Source: CAVVJA01 sp963809815
Lineage (GTDB): Bacteria > Actinomycetota > Actinomycetes > Mycobacteriales > Jatrophihabitantaceae
Direction of reading: 5' to 3'
DNA length: 64,000 nucleotides
Assembly: GCA_963809815.1 (NCBI GenBank)
Contig: CAWELM010000024.1
Location: forward strand, 186,001 to 250,000
Shown here in pieces: positions 26,862 to 35,227 of this stretch (position 1 is the first letter of the stretch; every line of letters begins with the position of its first letter). Below the pieces are notes generated by a model. That model worked only from the letters and a program-made list of their open reading frames with translations, was not told the DNA's origin and ran no database searches. The translations under genes were made by a program, and so were the position numbers.

Positions 26862-26899
26862 TAATTGGGCACTCAGGCTGTCAAGACTTTGTCCTAACA
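26862..26899 (-). promoter_or_regulatory. Promoter and IolR-like operator of the iolE-transporter-iolG operon
   Basis: On the plus strand TGTCCTAACA (26890-26899) fits KGWCHTRACA. Read on the minus strand the site runs GGACAAAGTC into TTGACA (plus-strand TGTCAA, 26879-26884). A CATACT-like -10 lies 17 bases further on. The block GACAAAGT-N-TTGACAG is identical in layout to the iolC promoter at 10059-10075, so one regulator should control both operons. Confidence 0.65.
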
Positions 26900-26911
26900 T
26901 TTTCTCAATCA

Positions 26912-27250
26912 TCACGGTCGAACGACTGTGGCGAACTCGTGCGACTCCCGGATGGCTGCGAGCGTCGCCGCTTGGCGAACCGCGTCAGTCTGGCCGGGAA
27001 ATCCAGGTCCTGCTCACCGGAGATCGTCCTGGCCGCGGCGTCGAACTCGATCCGGTATGTATCGCGTTCTGAGCCAGTCAGGTCGCCCTGGCCTTCGGGG
27101 TGACCGGCTCCGGCTCCATCGATGAGATCGAGGTATCCCGGACGGCACAGCCACGGATCGGCGAGCGAAATGGCGCCGTCAGTGCCCACTTGTCCATCGG
27201 AGCGCGTCAGATTCAATCCCCGTGCGCCGGCCGCCCGGGCAGCCGTGCGG
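26912..27250 (-). pseudogene. C-terminal remnant of a Gfo/Idh/MocA oxidoreductase, frameshifted
   Basis: Between egtD and the iolE-like gene the minus strand encodes VGTDGAISLADPWLCRPGYLD and DTYRIEFDAAARTISGEQDLDFPAR. This is the C-terminal beta-sheet and final helix pattern of Gfo/Idh/MocA dehydrogenases. Near 26985 the frame must shift to read DAVRQAATLAAIRESHEFAT, the usual last helix, ending at the TGA at 26912-26914. No N-terminal Rossmann half is present; egtD occupies that space. I read it as a decayed oxidoreductase left from rearrangement at the inositol/ergothioneine boundary. Confidence 0.6.
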
Positions 27251-27308
27251 CGGATGTCGCCGGTCGGGACGACCGGCACTCCGCAGCTTGCGACGGCGGG
27301 CTCGGCCG

Positions 27309-28268
27309 TCAGGTCGGGACGGACAGTGACACCGCGAAGTCCTGCGCCGGATCGGTCCACCACCGTTGCATCGTCAGTCCAGCCCGGCGCAGCTCATCAA
27401 CGACTCCCGGTCGCCGGAATTTGGCCGATATCTCGGTCCGTACCTCCTCGCCCGCCTCGAACGTTATCCGCAGATCTATCGCGCGAATGTGCACAGTCTG
27501 CGCGACCCGTGATCGCAGCCGCATCTCGATCCACTCGTTCGTCGCGTCCCAGATCGCGACATGTTCGAACCGGGCCGGATCGAAATCCGCGTCGAGTTCG
27601 CGGTTGATGACCGCGAGCACGTTCTTGTTGAACGCCGCGGTGATGCCGGCGGTATCGTCATACGCGCTGATCAGCCGCGGCACGGACTTGACGAGGTCGG
27701 TGCCGAGCAAGAACGCATCGCTGCGTCCCATCGTCGCCCGCACTCCGCGGAGGAAATCGACGCGCGCCACCGGCTCCAGGTTGCCGATCGTCGAGCCGAG
27801 GAAAGCGACGAGCCGATGCGGATGACGCGGCAGCAGCGCGAGATGCCGCTCGAAGTCACCAACGATCGTCTCGACTTCGATCGGGCGAAACTCGGCGGCC
27901 ACCGCGCGACCGGCTTCGGCCAGCACGACCGGGTCCACGTCGAACGCGACGAACCTGCGCAACGTCCCCGCCTCGCGTAACGCATGCAGCAGCAGGCGGG
28001 TCTTCTCCGACGTGCCGCTGCCAATCTCCACCAGAGTCGACGCACGCGTGAGTGCGGCTATCTCCGCGGCATGTGCGCGCAGGATGGCCCGCTCGGTGCG
28101 AGTTGGGTAGTACTCGGTCAGATGAGTGATCTGATCGAACAACTCGCTTCCTACCGCGTCGTAGAAATACTTGGGCGGCAGAGTCTTGGGCCGCCCGCCG
28201 AGCCCGGCGCGGACGTCGGCCGCCAGCGCAGCGGTCTGCCGGACCGGATCGAGATGCGTAATGGTCAT
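27309..28268 (-). CDS. egtD: Histidine N-alpha-methyltransferase (ergothioneine synthesis)
   Basis: The 319-residue protein starts MTITHLDPVRQTAALAADVR and has LPPKYFYDAVGSELFDQITHL and the SAM-binding VEIGSGTSEKTRLLLHAL. This is the EgtD/DUF2260-type methyltransferase. It trimethylates histidine to hercynine, the first step to the thiol ergothioneine. The ATG overlaps the stop of a tiny upstream frame (ATGA), and the 14-base sequence around this start is duplicated 152 bases upstream by a repeat insertion. It is the last intact gene of the egt operon. Confidence 0.93.
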   Translation of the reverse strand: MTITHLDPVRQTAALAADVRAGLGGRPKTLPPKYFYDAVGSELFDQITHLTEYYPTRTERAILRAHAAEIAALTRASTLVEIGSGTSEKTRLLLHALREAGTLRRFVAFDVDPVVLAEAGRAVAAEFRPIEVETIVGDFERHLALLPRHPHRLVAFLGSTIGNLEPVARVDFLRGVRATMGRSDAFLLGTDLVKSVPRLISAYDDTAGITAAFNKNVLAVINRELDADFDPARFEHVAIWDATNEWIEMRLRSRVAQTVHIRAIDLRITFEAGEEVRTEISAKFRRPGVVDELRRAGLTMQRWWTDPAQDFAVSLSVPT

Positions 28269-28426
28269 GAGGAGCCGTCCTCCGCGAGCATCGTAGGGAG
28301 CACCGCAGCGAGCGTCAGCGAGCGAGGAGCGGACTGAGGGCGGGGCCCCCGCGAAATCGCGCGAGCGATTTCGCGGGGTGCAGGTGCGCAGCGGAGGAGG
28401 GCGACGGGAGGCATGGTCATGAGGAG
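28261..28426 (-). repeat. Dispersed hairpin repeat, copy B, with 14-bp flanking direct repeats
   Basis: The hairpin has arms GCGAAATCGC (28351-28360) and GCGATTTCGC (28365-28374) inside a CCCC/GGGG frame, oriented opposite to copy A. The segment 28275-28412 is flanked by two exact copies of ATGGTCATGAGGAG (28261-28274 and 28413-28426), the first of which contains the egtD start codon. CACCTGCACCCC next to the hairpin is shared with copy D. Confidence 0.75.
28265..28420 (-). CDS. 51-codon frame through repeat copy B, linking to egtD
   Basis: A frame from the ATG at 28420 starts MTMPPVALLRCAPAPREIAR, passes through the hairpin of repeat copy B, and ends TGA overlapping the egtD ATG (ATGA). Its beginning copies the start of the preceding tiny frame. 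It is probably not a functional protein, but it would carry ribosomes across the insertion into egtD. No family is recognised. Confidence 0.3.
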   Translation of the reverse strand: MTMPPVALLRCAPAPREIARAISRGPRPQSAPRSLTLAAVLPTMLAEDGSS

Positions 28427-28485
28427 GCCTCCTGAGCCGGACCCAACTGGAGCGCACGAAGGACACCGACGGGAGGCATAGTCAT
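28417..28485 (-). CDS. 22-codon frame coupled to egtC stop
   Basis: The ATG shares bases with the egtC stop (TAATG), the peptide begins MTMPPVGVLRALQLGPAQEA, and the TGA overlaps the next ATG (ATGA). It may be a translational bridge only. It shares MTMPPV with the following 51-codon frame, so one is a duplicate of the other's start. Confidence 0.25.
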   Translation of the reverse strand: MTMPPVGVLRALQLGPAQEASS

Positions 28486-29180
28486 TAGAGTTTCTCCAGC
28501 TCGGTCAGGGTGATTCGCTCGTCGATCACTTGAACCAGGTGATGGTCGGGGACGTCGCGCCAGCCCGGGTCGTCGTCCCAGGGTTCACTCGCAAGCACGA
28601 AACCGTCGGACGTCTCGAGGTAAGACAGGGTGTCGCCCCAGGTCGTAGCCAGTAGCGCGTGCCCGTCTGTCATCAACAGGTTGAGCACGGCGCGTGGATC
28701 TCGGCGAGCAAGGTCGATGACCGTCGCCCCGAGCTGATCCGGGCCGCGGGCGAAGACGTGCACGGCGAGGAGAGCGGAGTCGCACGTCGATTCGGCGGTC
28801 CCGTCGAGCGTCAAGGTCGCGCGGTCCACACGGCCGTTGTGCGACAGCAGCCACCGCCCGTCGGAGAACGGCGCGGTTGCCGTCTCCGCCACCGGCATGC
28901 CTTTCGTCGCTGATCGAACGGCCGCCAGCACGCAGGTCGAGGACAGCACCGGTGCCACTGACGCGAACGACGCATCACTCCACAGCGGGCGGTCCGACCG
29001 CCAGCGGATGGGCTCGACCTGATCGGCTGCGTAAAGTCCGACGCCCCATCCGTCCGCGTTGAGCCGTCCACGGCGCTGCCGTCTCGGCGCGTAGGACTGC
29101 CGGAGCAGACCGTATGGCGGGTCGAGCACTAGGGAGGAGACGGTGCGCGGCGCGCCCAGCCAGGCGAGATGACGGCACAC
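28485..29180 (-). CDS. egtC: Ergothioneine amidohydrolase (class II glutamine amidotransferase fold)
   Basis: The 231-residue protein starts with GTG then Cys (MCRHLAWLGAP), so Cys 2 becomes the N-terminal nucleophile. LNADGWGVGLYA, AAVRSATKGMPVAE and WLLSHNGRVD are the Ntn amidotransferase substrate-binding motifs. EgtC removes glutamate from the gamma-glutamyl-hercynylcysteine sulfoxide. The GTG at 29180 lies one base past the egtB stop, which fixes the start. Confidence 0.93.
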   Translation of the reverse strand: MCRHLAWLGAPRTVSSLVLDPPYGLLRQSYAPRRQRRGRLNADGWGVGLYAADQVEPIRWRSDRPLWSDASFASVAPVLSSTCVLAAVRSATKGMPVAETATAPFSDGRWLLSHNGRVDRATLTLDGTAESTCDSALLAVHVFARGPDQLGATVIDLARRDPRAVLNLLMTDGHALLATTWGDTLSYLETSDGFVLASEPWDDDPGWRDVPDHHLVQVIDERITLTELEKL

Positions 29181-29181
29181 C

Positions 29182-30438
29182 TCAGGCGTCCCAAGCCAGC
29201 CGAACGCCACAGAAGGTCTGACGTCGGATCGGAAGGTCCCAGTTCCGGAACGACGGACGGATCGTGCTCGGCGCAACCGCCCACGATCCGCCCCGCAGCA
29301 CTCGGAAATCTCCGCCGAAGAACGGCCGGCTGTAGCGCTCGTACAGCATCGGGATGAAACCAGGCCACGGCTCGAACGAGGAGGATGTCCACTCCCAGAC
29401 ATCGCCAATCAGCTGCTCGACGCCATAGGCCGACGCTCCGGCCGGATAGGCGCCTACGGGCGCGGGCCGCAGAGCCGCGCCGCCGACATTGGCCAGAGAC
29501 GGGGTCAGCGCGGAGTCTCCCCACGGCCATCGGCGGCGCCGGCCCGCAGCCGGGTCCCATGCGCACGCTTTCTCCCATTCCTTCTCGGTGGGCAGTCGAG
29601 CCCCGGCCCACGCGGCATAGGCCTCGGCTTCGAAGTAGCACACATGCTGGACCGGCTCGTCCGGCCGAATTTCCTCCGAGTAACCGAAGCGGCGCCGGCT
29701 GCCGTCAGGCAACCAGAACAGCGGCCGGGTCAGATCGTGATCGACTCGGTGGGTCCAGCCCCGAGGCGACCACCACTGAGCGCGGTGATATCCGCCGTCG
29801 TCGATGAACGCTTGCCACTCGGCATTGGTGACCGGTACCCGTCCGATACGGAACGCCGGAAGGCCGACCACGGTGGCCGGACGCTCGTTGTCGAGAGACC
29901 ACGGCTCATAGCTGGCGTCGACACCCAAGACGAATTCGCCGGCCGGGACCAGTACGGCATCATGCGGTACCGGGCGCGATTGCGGCAGCGCGCTGCCGCG
30001 GCCGAGCAGTGGCGGCCCGTCGCGCAGTTGATGAGTGGCGAACATCGTCTCGACGTGCTGATGCTCATGCTGTTCGACCATCGCGAAGGGGAACAGGTGG
30101 TCCGCGCGGTCGAGCTGGTCGAACGCACGGGCGCGCACTTCGGCGATGAACCGTCGCGCCTCGACCGGGGACAGCAACGGCATGGTGGCGCGGTCCGCGC
30201 GAGCAGAACGGAATGCGTCGTAGAGCCGGTCGACCTCGGCCGGCAGCACGCCATCACGTTGCGCGTTGCCGCCACGGAGCAACCAGAGATCCTCCTGCTG
30301 GCCCACATGGCCGAGGTCCCAGACCAGCGGGCTCATCAGCGGGTTGTGCTGACGCACGAGTTCGGCGTCGTCGAACTCGTTCAGGGTCAGGGTGCGCGCT
30401 CGCGCTTGATCCAAGCCGCGAGCGATCGCCTCACGCAT
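29182..30438 (-). CDS. egtB: Ergothioneine sulfoxide synthase
   Basis: The 418-residue protein has an N-terminal DinB-like domain with the iron-binding triad (WDLGHVGQQEDLWLL and MVEQHEHQHVETM). The C-terminal formylglycine-generating-enzyme-like domain has VLVPAGEFVLGVDA, ARLPTEKEWEKACAW, GDVWEWTSSSF and VLRGGSWAV. It joins hercynine with gamma-glutamylcysteine using O2 and Fe(II) to form the sulfoxide. The start overlaps the egtA stop by eight bases, and egtC follows at once. Confidence 0.95.
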   Translation of the reverse strand: MREAIARGLDQARARTLTLNEFDDAELVRQHNPLMSPLVWDLGHVGQQEDLWLLRGGNAQRDGVLPAEVDRLYDAFRSARADRATMPLLSPVEARRFIAEVRARAFDQLDRADHLFPFAMVEQHEHQHVETMFATHQLRDGPPLLGRGSALPQSRPVPHDAVLVPAGEFVLGVDASYEPWSLDNERPATVVGLPAFRIGRVPVTNAEWQAFIDDGGYHRAQWWSPRGWTHRVDHDLTRPLFWLPDGSRRRFGYSEEIRPDEPVQHVCYFEAEAYAAWAGARLPTEKEWEKACAWDPAAGRRRRWPWGDSALTPSLANVGGAALRPAPVGAYPAGASAYGVEQLIGDVWEWTSSSFEPWPGFIPMLYERYSRPFFGGDFRVLRGGSWAVAPSTIRPSFRNWDLPIRRQTFCGVRLAWDA

Positions 30439-31684
30439 CGGTCACCTCCTCCAGGACGCGGAGCGGGCCATGTACCCGTGCGCGCTCTCGTAGTTCGTCA
30501 CCAGGCGTACGGCCAGCCCGGACCAGCTCGGCGTAGGCCTCGACGTCTGATCGCAGGGCCGCTGGGCATCGCTCCGCCGCCACGTCGGCGCAGCCCCGGG
30601 CGGCCGCGAGTAGCGCTTGATGACCGAGGCCGTCACGAGCCGCCGTCGTCCACGAGTCGTCGAGCCCACTACACAGCTCGGCCGCCCGATCGGCCGCAAT
30701 GTCGTCGTCGACGAGCGTGACGACGAGCGCAGCCAGGGCCGGCCACCACCGATACGGCACCGCGTCGAGATACCGGATTTCGAGGTAACCGCGCAGCCGC
30801 ACGGGCGGAAAGAGGGTCGACAGGTGGTAGTCGAGGTCGTCCGCGGTCGGCGCGTGACCCAGCCGCGCCTGACCGGACACCCAGTCGGCGAACGGTATCC
30901 GATCGGTGACCGGCGTTGTCGCGCCCGTCGCGGGGTCCCGCAGCAGCATCACCGGCGCGGCCAAGGCATATCGCGCCCAGCCCTCGGCCGGGTCCGCGGC
31001 GTGCAACGGCCGGCAGCGGGCTTGGTCGAGCCGCCCCCAGATCTCCTGCCGCATCGACCGCCAGCCGGACGAGCGTCCGGCGACGAGCGGTGAACAGGCC
31101 GACAGGGCAACGAGCACCGGACCAATCCGGTGGACGTGGCGGACGCGCTCTGCCCATGCCTCCTTCGGCCCCGCGTTGAGATTGATCTGCAGTGCGGCGG
31201 TCGCCGACATCATCGCCCGGCCCGGTCCCCCGCATGCCAACGCGTCGAAATGCCGCTCCATCGCCACGTATCGGCTGGACGGATTGACGCGCCGCGCCAC
31301 TCGGGCTGGGTCGGCGCCAATCGATGCGAGGCCATAGCCAGCCGCGCGCACGACACCGTTCAGGAGACGGTGATCGCGCTCGAGCGCCGCAATCGCAGCG
31401 ACCACGTTCGGTCGTGGCGGCGTGGACAATTCCAGCTGCCCGCCCGGTTCCACCGTCACGGCGCTGCCACCCGGCAACGGCGGCACCGAGCTCAGCAGCG
31501 CTCCGATCTCCGGCCAGCTGATACGCCGGGATGGTCGTGCGCGGTCGACGAGGTGTAGTTCCAGCTCGAGACCGACCGCACCGACCTGCGAACGGGCGAG
31601 CGCCGCCGTAGCGGCGTGCTCTCGCGCAGCCGCGATGGATGCAAGTGGACGATCGGCAACGACAAGTGCGTAATCGGCGGTCAT
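30431..31684 (-). CDS. egtA: Glutamate-cysteine ligase, ergothioneine type
   Basis: The 417-residue protein is a GCS2-family ligase. GLELELHLVDRARPSRR, VEPGGQLELSTPP and MMSATAALQINLNAG are its active-site segments, and GYLEIRYLDAVPYRWWPALAAL marks the EgtA branch. It makes gamma-glutamylcysteine for EgtB. The ATG at 31684 is preceded by GGAGGGGGCGGG. It is the first gene of the operon; a full-length egtE (the final C-S lyase) is absent from this window. Confidence 0.92.
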   Translation of the reverse strand: MTADYALVVADRPLASIAAAREHAATAALARSQVGAVGLELELHLVDRARPSRRISWPEIGALLSSVPPLPGGSAVTVEPGGQLELSTPPRPNVVAAIAALERDHRLLNGVVRAAGYGLASIGADPARVARRVNPSSRYVAMERHFDALACGGPGRAMMSATAALQINLNAGPKEAWAERVRHVHRIGPVLVALSACSPLVAGRSSGWRSMRQEIWGRLDQARCRPLHAADPAEGWARYALAAPVMLLRDPATGATTPVTDRIPFADWVSGQARLGHAPTADDLDYHLSTLFPPVRLRGYLEIRYLDAVPYRWWPALAALVVTLVDDDIAADRAAELCSGLDDSWTTAARDGLGHQALLAAARGCADVAAERCPAALRSDVEAYAELVRAGRTPGDELRERARVHGPLRVLEEVTDA

Positions 31685-31983
31685 CCCGCCCCCTCCAGGT
31701 CCGGGCCGGCCGCCCAAGGGCGACCGCGGGTCGGTGCGGGGGCGACCGATGACCGGCCGTCCTCCATTCGATTGTTACTCGGGGGTCTGACAACGCGCGA
31801 ACACGTAAGAACGTTGAAAGGTCCGATGGGCGCATAGCCGGTGAACTCGCCGGTTCGGGGACGCTGCCCTGGTATTTCCGGCAAATCCGACGAAACGGCT
31901 GCGACTTAGGCCTCGGGCACTGGGTGGCCGGTTCAACCCTGGTCCGGCTGCGACCACCGATCACTAGGCCGCCCGGTCGCGGT
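31685..31983. other. Intergenic region upstream of egtA
   Basis: About 300 bases separate egtA from the end of the GH15 gene. I see no gene, only weak promoter-like sequence on the minus strand (TAACAAT at 31770-31776 as a possible -10). Confidence 0.5.
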
Positions 31984-33816
31984 TCAGTGATCGGCGGCCC
32001 GCGCCTCGGCCTGGGAGATCGCCCAGGCGGCGTTGACCAAGCCGATGTGGCTGAACGCCTGCGGGAAGTTGCCGAGCAGTTCCCCGGTGTTGGGGTCGAC
32101 CTCCTCGGCCAGCAGCCCGACATCGTTGACGAACGCAATGGCGGTGGTGAACACGCGCCGAGCCCGCTCGACCTGGCCGGCCAGCGCGAGCGCGTGGGCG
32201 AGCCAGAAGGTGCAGAGGAGGAACGTCCCTTCGTCACCGGCCAACCCGTCGACACCGTCTTCGACGCGGTAGCGGTACACAAGGCCGTGTTCGTCGGTAA
32301 GCCGGTCCGAGATCGCGTCGATGGTCGCGAGCATCCGCGGGTCGTCAGCCGGGAGGAAGCCAACAATCGGCATCATGAGATTCGACGCGTCGAGCGCCGC
32401 AGACCCGAGACACTGGGTGAACGCCCCGGCGTCGTCGCTCCAGCCTTCCGTGACGACTGTCTGCCAGATCTCCTCCTTAATGCGCTTCCACTCCTCGACG
32501 CGATCGGCCGCGCCGAGCAGCTCCGCGAGGTTGATCGCGCAGTCGAGGGCGACCCAGCACATCACCTTGGAGTAGAGGAAATGTTGGGGATCCCCGCGGA
32601 CTTCCCAGATTCCGCGGTCCTTCTCGCGCCAGCGGCTCGTCGCGGCATCCGCACAGGCGATCAGGAAGCGCTTCGTGTCCTCGTCAACATCGGCCAACTG
32701 ATCCGCGAGGCGATGCGCTGCCGCGAGCAGCTCACCGTAGACGTCGATTTGCTGTTGATTCCACGCGCCGTTGCCTACCCGAACTGGACGGCTGTCCCGC
32801 CAGCCGGCGAGATGCCGCAGCTCCCGCTCGGCCAAATCATGCTCGCCCCCGACCCCGAACATGATTTGCAGACCGTGGTCCGGTCCGATGCCCGAGGCGG
32901 CAGCCGTCGCCATGAACTCAAAGAAATCGCTGGCTTCGTCCGGACACGCCGCCACCCACAGCGCCGCCATGGTGAAGCTGGCGTCGCGGACCCAGGCATA
33001 GCGATAGTCCCAGTTGCGTTCCCCGCCGACGCCTTCTGGGAGGGAGGTCGTCGCTGCCGCCACGATGGCACCACTCGGTTGGAACGACAGGCCCTCCAGG
33101 ACCCGGCCGCTGTGGTGCACCAGATCCGCCCAGGGACCGTCGTAAGTCTGGTGAATGGCCGACCAGGACTGCCAGGCGCCGACCGCGTTCTCTGTCTGCG
33201 CCGCGAGCTCGTCCTGCGACCAGATCCGGGCCGGCGTCTGCTCGAGCGTCGAGCGGTGCAGCGCGAAATACATCGTTTGCCCGGCGGTTAGCGTATGCCG
33301 CCCGTGCCCCAGCGACCCGTCCAACGTCAGGAGCATCGGGCAGGTCAGCACCAACCACTCCGCGCCGCCCCGCGCGGTAACGCCGCCGTCGATCGCCGAG
33401 AGCAACGGCACGATCAGCCCGTACTCCGGGCGAGGTGCGTAGGAGACGTCGATCTCCACCGAACCAGCAGCGCAGGACACATTCCGGACCAGCAAATGCG
33501 GCACGTTCCGTCCCAGGCGATGCCCTTCGTTGTCCGGGCCCATCGCCAGCAGATCGGTAAGGATCAGTGTTCCCTTCGGGGTCGTGAACGTGGTCTCGAG
33601 GACGAGCGACCGGTCCAGGTAGCGACGCTCGCTCGTCCACGGACCGCTCGGCTGGATCTGCCAATGTCCGGCCTCTGGATCCAGCAGGCGGGCGAAGACC
33701 GACGGGCTGTCGAATCGGGAGCAGGTCAACCACTCCACCGAGCCCGCGCGGTCCACCAGCGCGCTCGAGTGACGGTCGGACAGCAAGGCATGATCACCGA
33801 TCGCAGTGGCCGACAT
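31984..33816 (-). CDS. Glycoside hydrolase family 15 protein (trehalase/glucoamylase-like)
   Basis: The 610-residue protein starts with the N-terminal beta-domain common to bacterial GH15 enzymes (IGDHALLSDRHSSALVDRAG ... EWLTCSRFDSPSVFARLLD). The (alpha/alpha)6 barrel follows with GGERNWDYRYAWVRDASFTM and the C-terminal catalytic-base segment LAEEVDPNTGELLGNFPQAF. The closest named relatives I recall are mycobacterial Rv2402/MSMEG_4535, the latter shown to be a trehalase; glucoamylase activity is the alternative. The start is the ATG of MSATAIGDH. There is no signal peptide, so it is cytosolic. Confidence 0.88.
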   Translation of the reverse strand: MSATAIGDHALLSDRHSSALVDRAGSVEWLTCSRFDSPSVFARLLDPEAGHWQIQPSGPWTSERRYLDRSLVLETTFTTPKGTLILTDLLAMGPDNEGHRLGRNVPHLLVRNVSCAAGSVEIDVSYAPRPEYGLIVPLLSAIDGGVTARGGAEWLVLTCPMLLTLDGSLGHGRHTLTAGQTMYFALHRSTLEQTPARIWSQDELAAQTENAVGAWQSWSAIHQTYDGPWADLVHHSGRVLEGLSFQPSGAIVAAATTSLPEGVGGERNWDYRYAWVRDASFTMAALWVAACPDEASDFFEFMATAAASGIGPDHGLQIMFGVGGEHDLAERELRHLAGWRDSRPVRVGNGAWNQQQIDVYGELLAAAHRLADQLADVDEDTKRFLIACADAATSRWREKDRGIWEVRGDPQHFLYSKVMCWVALDCAINLAELLGAADRVEEWKRIKEEIWQTVVTEGWSDDAGAFTQCLGSAALDASNLMMPIVGFLPADDPRMLATIDAISDRLTDEHGLVYRYRVEDGVDGLAGDEGTFLLCTFWLAHALALAGQVERARRVFTTAIAFVNDVGLLAEEVDPNTGELLGNFPQAFSHIGLVNAAWAISQAEARAADH

Positions 33817-34038
33817 CCCAGCTCCCTCGTCCTGGCTCAACCCAGCAGACCCGCGGCGTCGCTGCGCTGTGCCGGTCAACGGCTCCGAGTGTCGCACTGA
33901 TCATGCTGCGAACCGGCTCGTTGCGGGCTGTCCATAGGTGGCGCGGAGGCCCTCGCGCCAGTCGGGAGTGCAGCGTTCAACGAGGCTCGCGCCTGTCCGC
34001 CTGGTCGAGCAGCCGGTCTCCCGGAGTGAGTAACCCCG

Positions 34039-35214
34039 TCAATAAGGTCGGTCCGGCCCCGGCCCCGGTGGCTGCAACGGCTTCGCGCCCAGTTCGATGA
34101 GGAAGCGGGCGAAGGCCTTACCGCCTGGGGTCTGGGTGCCATCGGGCGCTCCGTTGTACGGCGTCGCCGGCACCGGGCTGGTCCCTGGCGGGGCCGTGTA
34201 TCCCCACTCGGTTTCGGGTCCGCCAGGTACCGCAGTGGCGATCCGCTGGCCCGCCTTCACCACCGTGCCGACCGGTACCAGGTCGGTCAGGCTCTCGGCC
34301 ACGAAGATGTACAAGCCCGCGTGATTGCCAGACGTCAGGCCATAGGCGATGAACGCACCTCCCGGCCACCCGGTTCCGTCCGCTTTCGAAAACGTGACGA
34401 TTCCGTCGCCGATCGCGACGACGGGATTCGGCCTGCTCGCGTTCCAGTCGACACCTTGGTCGGTGCGCGACGGTGTCCATCGGCCGTATGCCATCGGATT
34501 GACGTATCCGGTCAAGCCGCCGCAGGCACCCGTCGACGTCTCGTCCGCCTCCGCTTGCTTGGCGCACGATGCTGCCCACTGGACGATGGCGGCGGAGGTT
34601 GACGTTGCTGTCCCAGCTTGTTCGGCGAGGGTCAGGGTAGCGCGCAGTCGGGTGTACGTCGCGGCTTTCGCGGTGATCTTCGCGCGCTGGGCGCCGAGCA
34701 AGTTGCGCCGGGTCTGCGCGGCGGCGAGCAACGACTTGGCCGTGTTGTGCGCGGAGACGGCGCGATCCCGCGCCGCTGATACCTGGGCGATCAAATCCGC
34801 GCGGCGGCTCGCGAGCATCTGCAAGGTGTCCATCGCGGCGAGATAGCGCTGCTGGTCGGAGCTGGTCACGAAAGCGGTCAAGGAAGCCAACGAACCCTGC
34901 TCGTATTCGGCGGTGGTCAGATGCCCCAGCTCGTGGCGAGCAGCTTCAAACGCGGCTCCCGCCTCCAGCGCGGATCTGGCGGCGATGTCGGATTGCATCT
35001 GCGCGAGGCGAACCTGAGCCTGCGCCACGTTGTATCGCTCGGCGAGCGATCTGGCCTCGTCAGCCAGCGCATCAAGCTTTGCGGTGATAGCGGACACAGT
35101 CGGTGCCGGCGCCGGTGGCCCGGTTGCGGCTGCCTGAGGGATGACAAACCCACTCAGCGCCGCGACGACTGCAATCAAGCGGCCGGCCCGGCCGCGTCGG
35201 CGAGTTGACGCCAC
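34039..35214 (-). CDS. Exported coiled-coil protein with degenerate LytM (M23-like) domain
   Basis: The 391-residue protein has a basic N-terminus and a signal segment (AGRLIAVVAALSGFVIPQAAA). A long coiled coil follows at residues ~45-200 (AITAKLDALADEARSLAERY...). The C-terminal M23/LytM-like domain reads GRWTPSRTDQGVDWNAS, VVAIGDGIVTFSKADGTGWPGG and LVPVGTVVKAGQRIATA. The first Zn-ligand His is replaced (DQGVDW instead of HxGxD) and no HxH motif is visible, so it is probably a hydrolase activator, not an active endopeptidase. The GTG at 35214 is chosen because sequence further upstream folds as a riboswitch. Confidence 0.8.
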   Translation of the reverse strand: MASTRRRGRAGRLIAVVAALSGFVIPQAAATGPPAPAPTVSAITAKLDALADEARSLAERYNVAQAQVRLAQMQSDIAARSALEAGAAFEAARHELGHLTTAEYEQGSLASLTAFVTSSDQQRYLAAMDTLQMLASRRADLIAQVSAARDRAVSAHNTAKSLLAAAQTRRNLLGAQRAKITAKAATYTRLRATLTLAEQAGTATSTSAAIVQWAASCAKQAEADETSTGACGGLTGYVNPMAYGRWTPSRTDQGVDWNASRPNPVVAIGDGIVTFSKADGTGWPGGAFIAYGLTSGNHAGLYIFVAESLTDLVPVGTVVKAGQRIATAVPGGPETEWGYTAPPGTSPVPATPYNGAPDGTQTPGGKAFARFLIELGAKPLQPPGPGPDRPY

Positions 35215-35227
35215 GCTCGGCGGAACT

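Noticed and set aside
27100..27825. Plus-strand frame of 241 codons
   Set aside because: It is antisense to egtD and the decayed oxidoreductase and has shadow-like Arg/Ser composition.
30669..32366. Long open frame (565 codons) opposite in phase to egtA and the GH15 gene
   Set aside because: It overlaps two well-supported genes, has Arg/Pro/Ser-rich composition typical of an out-of-phase frame in high-GC DNA and shows no domain.
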